A stretch of 44,572 nt of DNA from an uncultured Clostridia bacterium (GTDB lineage: Bacteria; Bacillota; Clostridia; Lachnospirales; CAG-274). The notes beneath the pieces are model-generated. The model saw only the letters and a program-made list of their open reading frames with translations. It did not search any database and was not told where the DNA came from. Location: the NCBI GenBank assembly GCA_947589405.1, contig CANQBT010000002.1, positions 1 to 44,572 on the forward strand. Reading direction: 5' to 3'. The position numbers and the translations under genes were made by a program. Positions within the stretch are counted from its first letter, which is position 1. Each line of letters starts with the position of its first letter. Below, piece after piece: positions 36,001 to 44,556 of this stretch.

Positions 36001-36957
36001 GTAGTCTACATTAATGGACTTTGCTTCAAGATTCTTTACCTCTACGGGTATCTGTACGGAAGCCGCTCCCTTTGAAAGAGTAACGGTCTGCTTGCCTATC
36101 TTTTTAGGATCATAATCCTTTACAAGAAAGTCCTTTGTTTCCTCTCTTGTGCCATCGTCGTATATTACTGTACCCGTAAGCCCTGAAATATCAAGAGCAT
36201 CGCCGTATATATATTCCTTCTTATAATCTCCGCTCAGCTCTATTGACAATGCCTTTTTGCTGTCTATGGAAATATTTACATCCGAAAAAGTCGCCTTTGC
36301 ATTTCTGGCTATATAAAGACAAGGGTATATTTCGTTTTCAAAAGCTGTCATCTCAGTTACCTGAGAGTTATCTCCGCATGTAAGGGTATATACATTGCCC
36401 TCCTTGACTATTGAAAGATCAAATTTGCCTATAGAGGAGCCTTCATTCTTAAAGGGGTCTGAAAGCGGCTCTCCTATGGTCTTTTTTTCGGAAGAATCTC
36501 TTGACATAGCTCTTATTGTAAGATCGTCTGACTTGCTTGGAGCATATGTGCCTATAAAAATACTGTCGTCGTATGAAATATCGTCGGTCTTGTGATAAAG
36601 TGAATCCAGTACGCCTATGCCTACAGAACCCTGCTGGGGATTGCTGCTTTCTTCAAGAGTGTTGTATTCATCAATGCTTACAGATGCGGAAAATACAAAA
36701 TTATCCTCATTGGAAAGCTCCTTTGCATAGTATATGATGCTGTCCTCATCATCTGTAAATTTACCGTTATTTGCCTTTTGATTTTCAAGCACAACGCTAT
36801 TGTCCTCAGCTGCGGTCACGGTAAAGCTTGTGCTGCCCTCCTTACCTGTCCAGCCCGATAGCCAGGTATTGTCCACAGCAGACATTACCGGCAAAATGCC
36901 TGTATTTCCAAAAGCCAAGCTCAAAGCCAGACTTATACCTATCAATCTTTTTTTCAT
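33037..36957 (-). CDS. secreted multidomain pectate lyase-like protein: tandem bacterial Ig-like domains + PL9-like right-handed beta-helix
   Basis: Signal peptide MKKRLIGISLALSLAFGNTGILPVMSA; repeated Ig-like segments (YGDALDISGLTGTVIYDDGT; YLGDELDTTGMVVSSTY; YAVGQDFDVTDMVVAISYDNG); C-terminal NADGFGAKLTVGQGNKFIGCKSHNNVDDGWDLYTK, a PL9 hallmark. Confidence 0.88.
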   Translation of the reverse strand: MKKRLIGISLALSLAFGNTGILPVMSAVDNTWLSGWTGKEGSTSFTVTAAEDNSVVLENQKANNGKFTDDEDSIIYYAKELSNEDNFVFSASVSIDEYNTLEESSNPQQGSVGIGVLDSLYHKTDDISYDDSIFIGTYAPSKSDDLTIRAMSRDSSEKKTIGEPLSDPFKNEGSSIGKFDLSIVKEGNVYTLTCGDNSQVTEMTAFENEIYPCLYIARNAKATFSDVNISIDSKKALSIELSGDYKKEYIYGDALDISGLTGTVIYDDGTREETKDFLVKDYDPKKIGKQTVTLSKGAASVQIPVEVKNLEAKSINVDYNPIKTAYACGDLFRTEGIQVSADYSDGTHAVLEPEQYYFTCDGRQIEDGDAISGTGRKQIKVYRAKEEGVASNTNGTFYINISKNKVSALSVKAPEKDIYYLGDELDTTGMVVSSTYINSANKEITEIMKSDEYKVSGFDSSSVGTKTVKVTAVSNPEAVAEFKVNVFERQPEKIVITKYPRTTYAVGQDFDVTDMVVAISYDNGDVEPLSDYTVDRSEFDTSAPGTTSVSIGAEGFESIELPVTVVADMNNSWRDATFGQSSGYDKGIESVGTIPEVPGTAQGKITVRAWDGAGKITNDHDGMTYYFTDIAGNSDFKLSADITVVKYLEHNNDDTKRNGQEAFGIMARDVVPLEGTDGALTIDPSGAKLDENGVTIPVSNNKVFASNMALLGGYSGTGWPSDPASLSYEKNTKINRINLLVREGVTAIDGGGTRVGPYAVSSDFPKEGNRYRITLERMNGGLYAKCYNYQTDETLDTYYYDDSFLTVQDPNVAYVGFFAARWAEIDVENVEFYETEKATDQTIVNNETTPSTPAIYFRDDTYATNTDYTFKLDVDDSKGTVTIKMNDNIVAQDAPISDVSQFRANLEPNRLNKLVAVYTPDDTLNLTSYEPLVIRENIYHKSYNSNVPVVYASPDGRFNAAGTKEDPYDIDTGIGFLAPGQTLILENGVYKRTEPIEVILGDNGEAGRMKTVEAETEGKVIIDGQNITANAVVTGNYWHFKGIEFVNSAENQKAFHLGGSYNIIENCKFHDNRDMGLQISRVSGLQQKEDWPAYNTVINCESYNNCDPSMINADGFGAKLTVGQGNKFIGCKSHNNVDDGWDLYTKVGTGAIGAVTLENCESYRNGWRLNEDGTETPYNAGGNNGFKCGGENVAVQHVLINCKAYGNGNNGITTNSNPSLKIVNCQVYDNAGANVRLYSAKPDEYNYDVEGIVSYNGGEPDVVGTLTQETEYTNASEAPLESPDNYWSKAKGVMGVNSLGAEYKSK

Positions 36958-37157
36958 TAGGAAACCCCCTTGTGATTTATAAAAGTCTATATGTAATCAT
37001 TATAATATTTATGGGGGAAAATTGCAATAAAAGATAATACTTTTTTTATTAAAAATCTGTTAAGATATGATATATGCCAAAAATATCAAAATACTCTTGC
37101 ACAAATTTATAAAAAAGCTTATATTTAATATAGGATATACTCGAAGGAGGTGCGCTT

Positions 37158-37973
37158 ATGTACGAAGAAATGATAGAAGCAATAAGGAAAAAAACAGATA
37201 TGGTACCGTCAATAGCTGTGGTGCTGGGTTCGGGATTAGGAGGCTTTGCCGATGAAACGGACATAGAGGCCTTTGCAGACTACAGCGATATACCCGGCTT
37301 CCCTACCTCTACCGTAGAAGGACACAGAGGAAGATTCGTATTTTGCCATATAGGCAAGACCCCTGTTGTGCTTATGCAGGGAAGGGTGCACTACTATGAA
37401 GGCTACCCTATGGACAAGGTCGTACTGCCAATAAGGATAATGCGGCTTCTCGGAGCTAAGGTGATACTGCTTACAAATGCAGCGGGAGGAATATGCTTTG
37501 ATATGAAGCCCGGTGATTTTATGGCAATAAAGGACCATATTTCATTTCTTGTGCCCTCACCTCTCAGAGGTAAAAATATAGACTGTATGGGACCACGTTT
37601 TCCCGATATGACAAATGTATATGACAGTCAGCTTAGAGAAATAGTAAAGAAAAAGGCTATGGAGCATGGGGAAAATATGAGAGAGGGAGTATATGCTCAG
37701 CTGAGCGGACCAAACTTTGAAACACCTGCCGAAATAAGGCTTCTGAGAACGCTTGGAGCCGATGCCGTAGGCATGAGTACAGCCTGCGAGGCCATTGCCG
37801 CAGTACATTGCGGCATGAGAGTGTGCGGAATATCATTCATATCCAATTTGGCGGCAGGACTTTCCGAGACTCCTTTGAGTCATGAAGAGGTACAGAAAAC
37901 AGCCGATGAAAAGGCGCCTGTTTTCAGAAGGATCGTAAGATCCGCAGTTGAAGGCTTCGGTGATATATTATGA
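37158..37973 (+). CDS. punA: purine-nucleoside phosphorylase
   Basis: VVLGSGLGGFAD...GHRGRFVFCHIGKTPVVLMQGRVHYYEGYPMDKVVLPIRIMRLLGAKVILLTNAAGGI...AQLSGPNFETPAEIRLLRTLGADAVGMSTACEAIAA. AAGGAGG RBS. Confidence 0.95.
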   Translation: MYEEMIEAIRKKTDMVPSIAVVLGSGLGGFADETDIEAFADYSDIPGFPTSTVEGHRGRFVFCHIGKTPVVLMQGRVHYYEGYPMDKVVLPIRIMRLLGAKVILLTNAAGGICFDMKPGDFMAIKDHISFLVPSPLRGKNIDCMGPRFPDMTNVYDSQLREIVKKKAMEHGENMREGVYAQLSGPNFETPAEIRLLRTLGADAVGMSTACEAIAAVHCGMRVCGISFISNLAAGLSETPLSHEEVQKTADEKAPVFRRIVRSAVEGFGDIL

Positions 37974-39232
37974 TAAGATTCTATAATTGCAAAATACTTA
38001 CGGACAGCTTTGAAATTACAAAAAACAAGGAGCTGTGGGTAAGCGGTAATAGGATAGGATATATAGGAGATAAAAAAGAAGGGATATTTGAAAGAGAAAT
38101 AGACTGTATGGGAAATGTCATCATACCGGGCTTCAAAAACGCCCATACCCATTCAGCCATGACATTTCTGCGCTCATATGCAGACGACCTTCCTCTTGAC
38201 AGGTGGCTCAATGAAATGATATTCCCTATGGAAGCACGACTGAGTGCCGATGACGCTCTTTGCTTTTCAAAGCTTGCCATAGCAGAATATGTTTCGGGAG
38301 GTATCACATCTGTATTCGATATGTATCTATATCCCGAAGCTATGGCGAAAGCATGCCTTCAGACAGGCTTCAGAGCCTCACTTTGCGGTGCTGTGAATAA
38401 CTTTGTGAGCAGTCCCGAAGAGCTGGAACGGGACTTTATAAAATACAACGGTATTATGGACACCCTTTCATTTCAGCTTGGCTTTCATGCAGAATATACA
38501 ACGGATATAAAAATACTTGAAAAAATAGCTGCTCTTTCCCATAAGTACAATGCACCTGTTTCAACTCATTGTGCCGAAACCGAAAAGGAGGTCGCAGAAT
38601 GCAAAAACAGACATGGCAAAAGCCCTGTAGAGCTTTTTAACGACATAGGGCTAATGGATAACGGCGGCAGCTTTTTCCATTGCGTTCACCTGTCAGAAAG
38701 GGATATTGAATTATTAAGAGAGAAAAATATAACTGTGGTAACGAATCCCGCTTCCAACTGTAAGCTTGCAAGCGGTACCGCTCCATTGACAAGACTTGAC
38801 AGAGAGGGCATAAGACTGGCAATAGGCACAGACGGTCCTGCCAGCAACAACGCTCTTTCCATGTTCAGGGAAATGTATCTGGCAACAGCTCTACAGAAGC
38901 TGCAAACGGAAAATGCTTCCGCCCTTGTGCCTGAAAAGGTGCTTGAAATGGCATGCCGAAACGGCGCCTATGCTATGAATACCGACAACGACTGTCTTAA
39001 AGAGGGCAAGCTTGCAGACATTGCCGTAATAGACCTTCACAAGCCAAATATGCAGCCTGTTAACAATATTGTTAAAAATATCGTATACAGCGGCGGAAAT
39101 GAAAATATAATGCTGACTATGGTAAACGGCAAAATACTTTATGAAAAGGGCCGATTCTTCATAGGGGAGGATATTGAAGAGCTTTATGAAGAATGCAGAG
39201 AAAGAGCAGAGAGAATAAAAAATACAGACTGA
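37970..39232 (+). CDS. amidohydrolase family protein (MtaD/SsnA-like, probable S-adenosylhomocysteine/5'-methylthioadenosine or other purine deaminase)
   Basis: GNVIIPGFKNAHTHSAMTFLRSYADDLPLDRWLNEMIFPMEARL...STHCAETEKEV...TNPASNCKLASGTAPLTRL...AIGTDGPASNNALSMFREM. Confidence 0.88.
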   Translation: MIRFYNCKILTDSFEITKNKELWVSGNRIGYIGDKKEGIFEREIDCMGNVIIPGFKNAHTHSAMTFLRSYADDLPLDRWLNEMIFPMEARLSADDALCFSKLAIAEYVSGGITSVFDMYLYPEAMAKACLQTGFRASLCGAVNNFVSSPEELERDFIKYNGIMDTLSFQLGFHAEYTTDIKILEKIAALSHKYNAPVSTHCAETEKEVAECKNRHGKSPVELFNDIGLMDNGGSFFHCVHLSERDIELLREKNITVVTNPASNCKLASGTAPLTRLDREGIRLAIGTDGPASNNALSMFREMYLATALQKLQTENASALVPEKVLEMACRNGAYAMNTDNDCLKEGKLADIAVIDLHKPNMQPVNNIVKNIVYSGGNENIMLTMVNGKILYEKGRFFIGEDIEELYEECRERAERIKNTD

Positions 39233-39279
39233 AAACAGATCTTGACTCAGGCATGACAGGTATGCAAAAGGAGCGGACT

Positions 39280-39774
39280 ATGGCAAAAAAAGACAAGGAC
39301 ATAAAAACAAATGCAATGCGTATACTGGACAGAAACGGAATAGACTACAAGGTAGTCACATATGAATGCAGCGAATTTACAGACGGAATATCCATAGCCC
39401 GCAAGCTTGGCGAGCCTGAAGAGCTTATGTACAAAACTCTTGTAACAGAAGGAAAAAGCGGAGATTTTTTTGTATTCGTGATACCTGTGGCAAAGGAGCT
39501 TGATCTTAAAAAAGCGGCAAAGAGCGTAGGCGAAAAGACTGTAGAGATGATACACGTAAAGGATATAAACAGAATAACAGGCTACATAAGAGGCGGCTGT
39601 TCGCCCTTAGGCATGAAGAAGAGCTTCGCAACGGTAGTGGACAGCAGCGCAGAAGCTCTTGATCGTATGATAATAAGCGGAGGGCGCATAGGCTCTCAGA
39701 TAATACTTGATCCAAAGGACCTTATAGCTGTTACAAAGGGAAAATTTGAAAATATAATTCACAGGGAGAACTGA
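39280..39774 (+). CDS. ybaK: Cys-tRNA(Pro)/Cys-tRNA(Cys) deacylase YbaK
   Basis: MAKKDKDIKTNAMRILDRNGIDYKVVTYE...EPEELMYKTLVTEGKSGDFFVFVIPVAKELDLKKAAKSVGEKTVEM...GYIRGGCSPLGMKK. Confidence 0.93.
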   Translation: MAKKDKDIKTNAMRILDRNGIDYKVVTYECSEFTDGISIARKLGEPEELMYKTLVTEGKSGDFFVFVIPVAKELDLKKAAKSVGEKTVEMIHVKDINRITGYIRGGCSPLGMKKSFATVVDSSAEALDRMIISGGRIGSQIILDPKDLIAVTKGKFENIIHREN

Positions 39775-39775
39775 T

Positions 39776-40693
39776 ATGGAGCTGGCATTTATAGCATTTC
39801 AAAAAATGATAGTAATGTTTATGATACTTATAGTCGGTATCATTGCATGCAAGGCCAAAATAGTGACCAAAGAGGGAAACGCCGTTCTTTCGGATCTTCT
39901 TTTGCTTGTGGTAAATCCCTTTGTAATATTCATGAGCTTTCAGATAGACTTTACGCCCGAGCTTTTTGTAAAGCTGTGGATCTCTATGGGCTTTGCATTG
40001 ATATGTCATGCCATAGCAATACTTATAGCCTATATTGCCATAGGCAAAAAATCGGAGAATTTTGATATAGAAAGGATCTCCGCCATATACTCCAACTGCG
40101 GCTTTATAGGCATACCTATAATAAGCGCTCTTTTCGGTCAGGAGGGAGTATTCTATCTGGCTTCATATATAGCGGTGTTCAATATACTCCTGTGGACTCA
40201 GGGCTATATACTCATGACGGGAAAGACCGACATAAAGCATATAGTTAAGGGCATATGCTCACCCTGTGTTATTGCTGTTTTTCTGGGCATAATATGCTTT
40301 TGTCTTAAAATAAAGCTTTTTGCTCAGGCAGAGGAGGCATTTACACATATCGCAGCAATGAATACACCTCTTGCCATGATAGTTGCGGGGGTTACGATAA
40401 CACGGTCAAATATTTTAAAAGCCATAAGAAACATAAGACTTTACTATGTATGTTTTCTAAAGCTCATCATAATTCCCATTGCTGCGGCATTTGTGCTTAA
40501 GCTTTTCAAGGCAGACAACATGCTTACAATGACATCTGTTATTGAAACGGCGTGCCCTGTAGGAGCCTCCTGCACAATGTTTGCAATACGCTACAACAGA
40601 AATTCCGTATATGCTTCAGAGCTTTATACCGTTTCAACACTTCTTTCGGCTCTGTCCCTTCCAATCGTAATTATGATTGCTGAGTTAATGTAA
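39776..40693 (+). CDS. AEC family transporter
   Basis: About 10 TM segments; ISAIYSNCGFIGIPIISALFGQEGVFYLASYIAVFNILLWTQGYILM...CPVGASCTMFAIRY: auxin efflux carrier family. Confidence 0.9.
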   Translation: MELAFIAFQKMIVMFMILIVGIIACKAKIVTKEGNAVLSDLLLLVVNPFVIFMSFQIDFTPELFVKLWISMGFALICHAIAILIAYIAIGKKSENFDIERISAIYSNCGFIGIPIISALFGQEGVFYLASYIAVFNILLWTQGYILMTGKTDIKHIVKGICSPCVIAVFLGIICFCLKIKLFAQAEEAFTHIAAMNTPLAMIVAGVTITRSNILKAIRNIRLYYVCFLKLIIIPIAAAFVLKLFKADNMLTMTSVIETACPVGASCTMFAIRYNRNSVYASELYTVSTLLSALSLPIVIMIAELM

Positions 40694-40701
40694 ATTTTTT
40701 A

Positions 40702-40730
40702 TGGACAAACGAATTAAAAAATGATATAAT
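40702..40730 (+). promoter_or_regulatory. predicted promoter of the NMO-like gene
   Basis: TGGACA (40702-40707) - 17 nt - TATAAT (40725-40730). Confidence 0.6.
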
Positions 40731-40790
40731 TTAAATGAATGTAAAGAGATCGGAGCTTTAGAGCAATTTTATCCCCACGAGGTAATCGTT

Positions 40791-41840
40791 ATGAAAGAAT
40801 TAGTTATAGGCAATATAAGGGCAAAGGTTCCTATAATTCAGGGAGGTATGGGAGTAGGCATATCTCTTCACTCTCTTGCCGGCGCAGTAGCTAAGGAGGG
40901 CGCCATAGGCGTCATAAGCGCAGCGCAGCCCGGTTTCAGAGAAGAGGACTTCTACACCAACACCACCGAAGCAAACATGAGAGCACTTGCAAGAGAAATA
41001 AAGCTGGCTAAGGAAATATCAGAAGGCGGCATAATAGGCGTAAATATAATGGTTGCCGCTACTCATTATGACGAATATGTAAAATGCTGTATAGAAAACG
41101 GCGCTGACATTATCATATCAGGCGCAGGTCTGCCTATGGATCTTCCTAAGTATGCGGAGGGCTCCGACATCAAGCTGGCGCCCATAGTATCCTCCGCAAA
41201 GGCGCTTAAGGTCATACTCACCCGTTGGATAAAGAAATACAACAGAGTGTCAGACCTTGTTGTAATAGAAGGACCTAAGGCAGGCGGTCATCTTGGCTTT
41301 AAGGCAGACGAGGTCGAGAATATAGACAATTTCGACAGCGAGATACTTAAAATACTTGAGCTCAGAAACGAATTTGAAGAAAAAACAGGCTGTAAAATAC
41401 CTGTTGTGTTCGGCGGCGGCGTATATTCCAAAGAGGATGTGGAGCATTGCATAAACGATCTGGGTCTTGACGGCGTACAGATGGCAACACGCTTTGTTGC
41501 AACTGAGGAATGCGATGCGGATATAGCCTTCAAGCAAGCCTATATAGACGCTAAAAGAGAAGATGTCGTCATAGTAAAAAGCCCTGTGGGAATGCCCGGC
41601 AGAGCACTTAACAACAATTTTATAAAGAATGTCGTGCCAAAGGGCTGCAAGGTGACAAGGTGCTTCAAATGCCTGTACCATTGCGATCCTGCCACAACGC
41701 CCTACTGTATTTCAGCCGCACTTTTCAACGGAGCTAACGGAGATCTGGATCACGGTCTTATATTCTGCGGAGAAAATGTGTATAAGGTAAACAAAATGAC
41801 TACAGTCAAGGCTATCATAGACGAAATAAAAGGAAACTGA
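40791..41840 (+). CDS. NAD(P)H-dependent flavin oxidoreductase / nitronate monooxygenase family protein
   Basis: AKVPIIQGGMGVGISLHSLAGAVAKEGAIGVISAAQPGFRE...GVNIMVAATHYDEYVKCCIENGADIIISGAGLP...KAGGHLGF...VFGGGVYSKEDVEHCINDLGLDGVQMATRFVATEECDA. Confidence 0.9.
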   Translation: MKELVIGNIRAKVPIIQGGMGVGISLHSLAGAVAKEGAIGVISAAQPGFREEDFYTNTTEANMRALAREIKLAKEISEGGIIGVNIMVAATHYDEYVKCCIENGADIIISGAGLPMDLPKYAEGSDIKLAPIVSSAKALKVILTRWIKKYNRVSDLVVIEGPKAGGHLGFKADEVENIDNFDSEILKILELRNEFEEKTGCKIPVVFGGGVYSKEDVEHCINDLGLDGVQMATRFVATEECDADIAFKQAYIDAKREDVVIVKSPVGMPGRALNNNFIKNVVPKGCKVTRCFKCLYHCDPATTPYCISAALFNGANGDLDHGLIFCGENVYKVNKMTTVKAIIDEIKGN

Positions 41841-41854
41841 AAAAATTCAGAAAT

Positions 41855-41907
41855 AGGATGACATGGGGGAGAGTCGCCTGAATAAGGGGATAATGTCGTC
41901 CTTTTTT
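41855..41907 (+). terminator. terminator-like hairpin between the NMO-like and SseB genes
   Basis: AGGATGACAT (41855-41864) / ATGTCGTCCT (41893-41902), one G-T wobble, followed by TTTTT; unusually long 28-nt loop. Confidence 0.6.
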
Positions 41908-41926
41908 ATAGAAAGAGGCTTACATA

Positions 41927-42709
41927 ATGGAAAAAACTCAAACTCCCGCACCGGACAACAGCGAGCTTGTAAAGCTTGCTGACAGAATGAAAAGAGAACC
42001 TACTAAAGAAAACAGACTGTTTTTCATACAGAAGCTTTTAGGCTCATCTCTCATACTGCCTGTAATGGTCATTCCCGAACCTGTAAACAATACCATACCC
42101 GCAGATGCAACGGTCAGCTTCATTTCTATGAAAACAAGTACCGGTCTTAACTATCTTACAGCCTTTACATCTATGGAAGAGATGAACAAGTGGAATAAAA
42201 ATCCCAATAAACTGTACTTTATAAGACGATATAACAGTATCAAAAGACTTATACTGGAGGAAAGCAAGGGCTACGACGGTTTTGTAATAGATCCCTGCGG
42301 CTGTAATATAGCGGTCAAAAAGGATTTCCTTCAGGGAGTTGAAAGAATCGGGGATCCCACAATGATAATAAGACCCGAAAGAGTCGAAACGCAAGGAAAT
42401 ATGGGACTTATGGCAGTCAAGGATCCTCCTGCTCCTCTTGTGGAAGCCCTTAGGGACTATATGAAGGACGTAAGCTGTATAAGATCTGCCTACATAATGC
42501 AGACGATAAGAAAGGGCGATGACAAGGCAACGCTTATTATTATAGTGGACTTCCGTTCGGAAGGAAGAGGACTCAAGGAAGAATTTGACGGAATCGCAGC
42601 AGCGGCGCATACCGTCATTAAAAAGGGCGAAAGTATAGGGCTTATGCCTGCCTTTGATAAAATTGCACGAGAAAGCATAAAAGGCGTAGAGCCCTTCTAT
42701 AAAAAGTGA
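41927..42709 (+). CDS. SseB family protein (enhanced serine sensitivity protein-like, two-domain)
   Basis: ATVSFISMKTSTGLNYLTAFTSMEEMNKWNK...GFVIDPCGCNIAVKKDFL: SseB N-domain; C-terminal domain VEALRDYMKDVSCIRSAYIMQ. Confidence 0.82.
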   Translation: MEKTQTPAPDNSELVKLADRMKREPTKENRLFFIQKLLGSSLILPVMVIPEPVNNTIPADATVSFISMKTSTGLNYLTAFTSMEEMNKWNKNPNKLYFIRRYNSIKRLILEESKGYDGFVIDPCGCNIAVKKDFLQGVERIGDPTMIIRPERVETQGNMGLMAVKDPPAPLVEALRDYMKDVSCIRSAYIMQTIRKGDDKATLIIIVDFRSEGRGLKEEFDGIAAAAHTVIKKGESIGLMPAFDKIARESIKGVEPFYKK

Positions 42710-42718
42710 GGAAAATAT

Positions 42719-43105
42719 ATGAGCAAAAGGTTATCTCAGATAATGGAAAAGGTGAAAACTGAAAACACAAGAGAAGCAAGGGCGGAATTTATAAACGAGC
42801 TGACTCAGGAAAGTTTTCTTGTACCCATGATAGCAAAAACCAAAAAAGGAGACGACGGCAGAGAGGTGCTCTCTGAAATATCCCATTTCTCAATTGCCTC
42901 AGAGGGTCACAGCTATCTCATGGTATTTACATCTGTAGATGAAATATCCAAATGGAGAGATGATGTGCAGTTCATAGAGCTGAGCTTCAAAGATATTCTG
43001 GGTCTTGTAGAGAAGGACGGCGCAGACTATACCGGCATAGTTATAGACCACAGCGGTCCTAATATGGCTATAGGAAGAAATGTGCTTGAAAAACTGAAAA
43101 AATAG
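42719..43105 (+). CDS. SseB family protein (single N-terminal-type domain, tandem paralog)
   Basis: FSIASEGHSYLMVFTSVDEISKWRDDVQFIELSFKDILGLVEKDGADYTGIVIDHSGPNMAIGRNVLEKL, parallel to the upstream SseB N-domain. Confidence 0.8.
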   Translation: MSKRLSQIMEKVKTENTREARAEFINELTQESFLVPMIAKTKKGDDGREVLSEISHFSIASEGHSYLMVFTSVDEISKWRDDVQFIELSFKDILGLVEKDGADYTGIVIDHSGPNMAIGRNVLEKLKK

Positions 43106-43107
43106 TG

Positions 43108-43136
43108 TTGACAAATTTTAACGAATATGTTATTAT
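43108..43136 (+). promoter_or_regulatory. predicted promoter of the rplJL operon
   Basis: TTGACA (43108-43113) - 17 nt - TATTAT (43131-43136). Confidence 0.7.
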
Positions 43137-43143
43137 ATCAAAA

Positions 43144-43249
43144 GTGCCGTAGACAGCAGGTGACGAAGGTCTCAAAGCGTAAGCGCCAGCCGAGGATACA
43201 TCATTTTTGATTTGTATTTTACCTCCCTGTCTATGGACAGGGTTTTTTT
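43144..43249 (+). ncRNA. ribosomal protein L10 leader (attenuator)
   Basis: gtgccgtagacagcaggtgacg...; P1 arm CCGTAGACAG (43147-43156) can pair with CTGTCTATGG (43227-43236), mutually exclusive with terminator CCCTGTC-tatg-GACAGGG-TTTTTTT (43225-43249). Confidence 0.88.
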
Positions 43250-43289
43250 ATACGGCTCACATTATTATAATGCAGGAGGTGTAAAAGTT

Positions 43290-43808
43290 ATGGCAAATGT
43301 TGAACAGAAGCAGGTCGTTGTAAACGAAATAAAGGAAAAGCTTGAAAAGGCTACTTCTGCTGTATTGGTCGATGCCAGAGGTCTTACTGTTGCTGAGGAC
43401 ACAGCTTTAAGAAAGCAGCTCAGAGAAGCAGGCGTTGACTACAAGGTTTACAAGAACACTTTAATGAACTTTGCGGTAGACGGTACTCAGTATGAGGGCT
43501 TGAAGGATTACTTTGCCGGTCCAAGCGCTATAGCTATATGCTATGAGGATCCTACATCAGCCGCAAGCATTATCAGCAAGTTCAGAAAGAATGCAAAGGC
43601 TCTTGAATTCAAGGCAGGCGTTATAGAGGGAACATGCTATGACGCAGAGGGCATGAAGGCTGTTGCCGACATTCCGTCAAGAGATGTACTTCTTTCAAAG
43701 CTTCTCGGAAGCTTCAAGTCACCTATGGGCTCTTTTGCAAGAGTTATACAGGCTATTGCCGACAAGAATGGCGAAGCTGCTCCGGAGGAGGCACCTGCGG
43801 AAGCATAA
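43290..43808 (+). CDS. rplJ: 50S ribosomal protein L10
   Basis: MANVEQKQVVVNEIKEKLEKATSAVLVDARGLTVAEDTALRKQLREAGVDYKVYKNTL...; AGGAGG RBS. Confidence 0.97.
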   Translation: MANVEQKQVVVNEIKEKLEKATSAVLVDARGLTVAEDTALRKQLREAGVDYKVYKNTLMNFAVDGTQYEGLKDYFAGPSAIAICYEDPTSAASIISKFRKNAKALEFKAGVIEGTCYDAEGMKAVADIPSRDVLLSKLLGSFKSPMGSFARVIQAIADKNGEAAPEEAPAEA

Positions 43809-43876
43809 GGTGTGCATAAGCTATTAGCTTTTAACAAAATCAATTGATCTAAAATATCGAAATGGAGGATAAAAAA

Positions 43877-44257
43877 ATGGCTAAATTATCTATTGAAGAA
43901 ATTATCGCTGCTGTTAAGGAACTTACTGTTCTTGAGCTTAACGATTTAGTAAAGGCTGCTGAGGAAGAATTTGGTGTATCCGCAGCCGCAGGTATGGTAG
44001 TTGCTGCAGGCGGCGCTGCTGCAGGCGGAGAAGCTGCTGAAGAAAAGACTGAGTTTGACGTAGAATTAACTGAGATCGGTTCTGAGAAGATCAAGGTTAT
44101 AAAGGTAGTAAGAGAGATCACAGGTCTCGGTCTTAAGGAAGCTAAGGAATTAGTTGACAGCGCTCCAAAGGTAATCAAGGAAGGCGCTTCAAAGGACGAT
44201 GCTGACAGCTGCAAGGCTAAGCTTGAAGAAGTTGGCGCTAAGGTTACTTTAAAGTAA
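43877..44257 (+). CDS. rplL: 50S ribosomal protein L7/L12
   Basis: [41 protein letters not shown]...[44 protein letters not shown]. Confidence 0.98.
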   Translation: MAKLSIEEIIAAVKELTVLELNDLVKAAEEEFGVSAAAGMVVAAGGAAAGGEAAEEKTEFDVELTEIGSEKIKVIKVVREITGLGLKEAKELVDSAPKVIKEGASKDDADSCKAKLEEVGAKVTLK

Positions 44258-44300
44258 TAATACACACATATCCGCTCTTTAAAAACAAGAGCAAGCAAAA

Positions 44301-44332
44301 ACCACCTGCTGTTATAGGCAGGTGGTTTTTTT
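44301..44332 (+). terminator. intrinsic terminator of the rplJL operon
   Basis: ACCACCTGCctgttatagGCAGGTGGT-type hairpin followed by TTTTTTT. Confidence 0.9.
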
Positions 44333-44361
44333 GCGGAGAAATTTGTTTAGTATAATATCGA

Positions 44362-44455
44362 TATTAATGTTAAAAAGCCAATATTCATAACTAACTAAGA
44401 AAATATGGAAAACTTCTATCTGGGCTCCCCTTCGTAAGGGGAGCTCAGACTGTCG
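44362..44455. repeat. dispersed intergenic repeat, family B copy 2
   Basis: tattaatgttaaaaagccaatattcataactaactaagaaaatatgg... matches 32815 onward; followed by hairpin GAGCTCCCC/GGGGAGCTC-type (ggctccccttcgtaaggggagctc). Confidence 0.65.
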
Positions 44456-44515
44456 AAAAAATAATATTCAGACTGCAAATAAAAATTGAAGTAGTGAACA
44501 GCTTTCAAAAAAGCG

Positions 44516-44556
44516 CTGGTCGCATTACTGCGTAATGCTGCTCGCCATGCAACCAG
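44516..44556. repeat. nested palindrome at the window end
   Basis: CTGGT-c-GCATTAC-tgc-GTAATGC-...-ATGC-a-ACCAG: inner 7-bp perfect arms, plus outer CTGGT/ACCAG. Confidence 0.5.
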
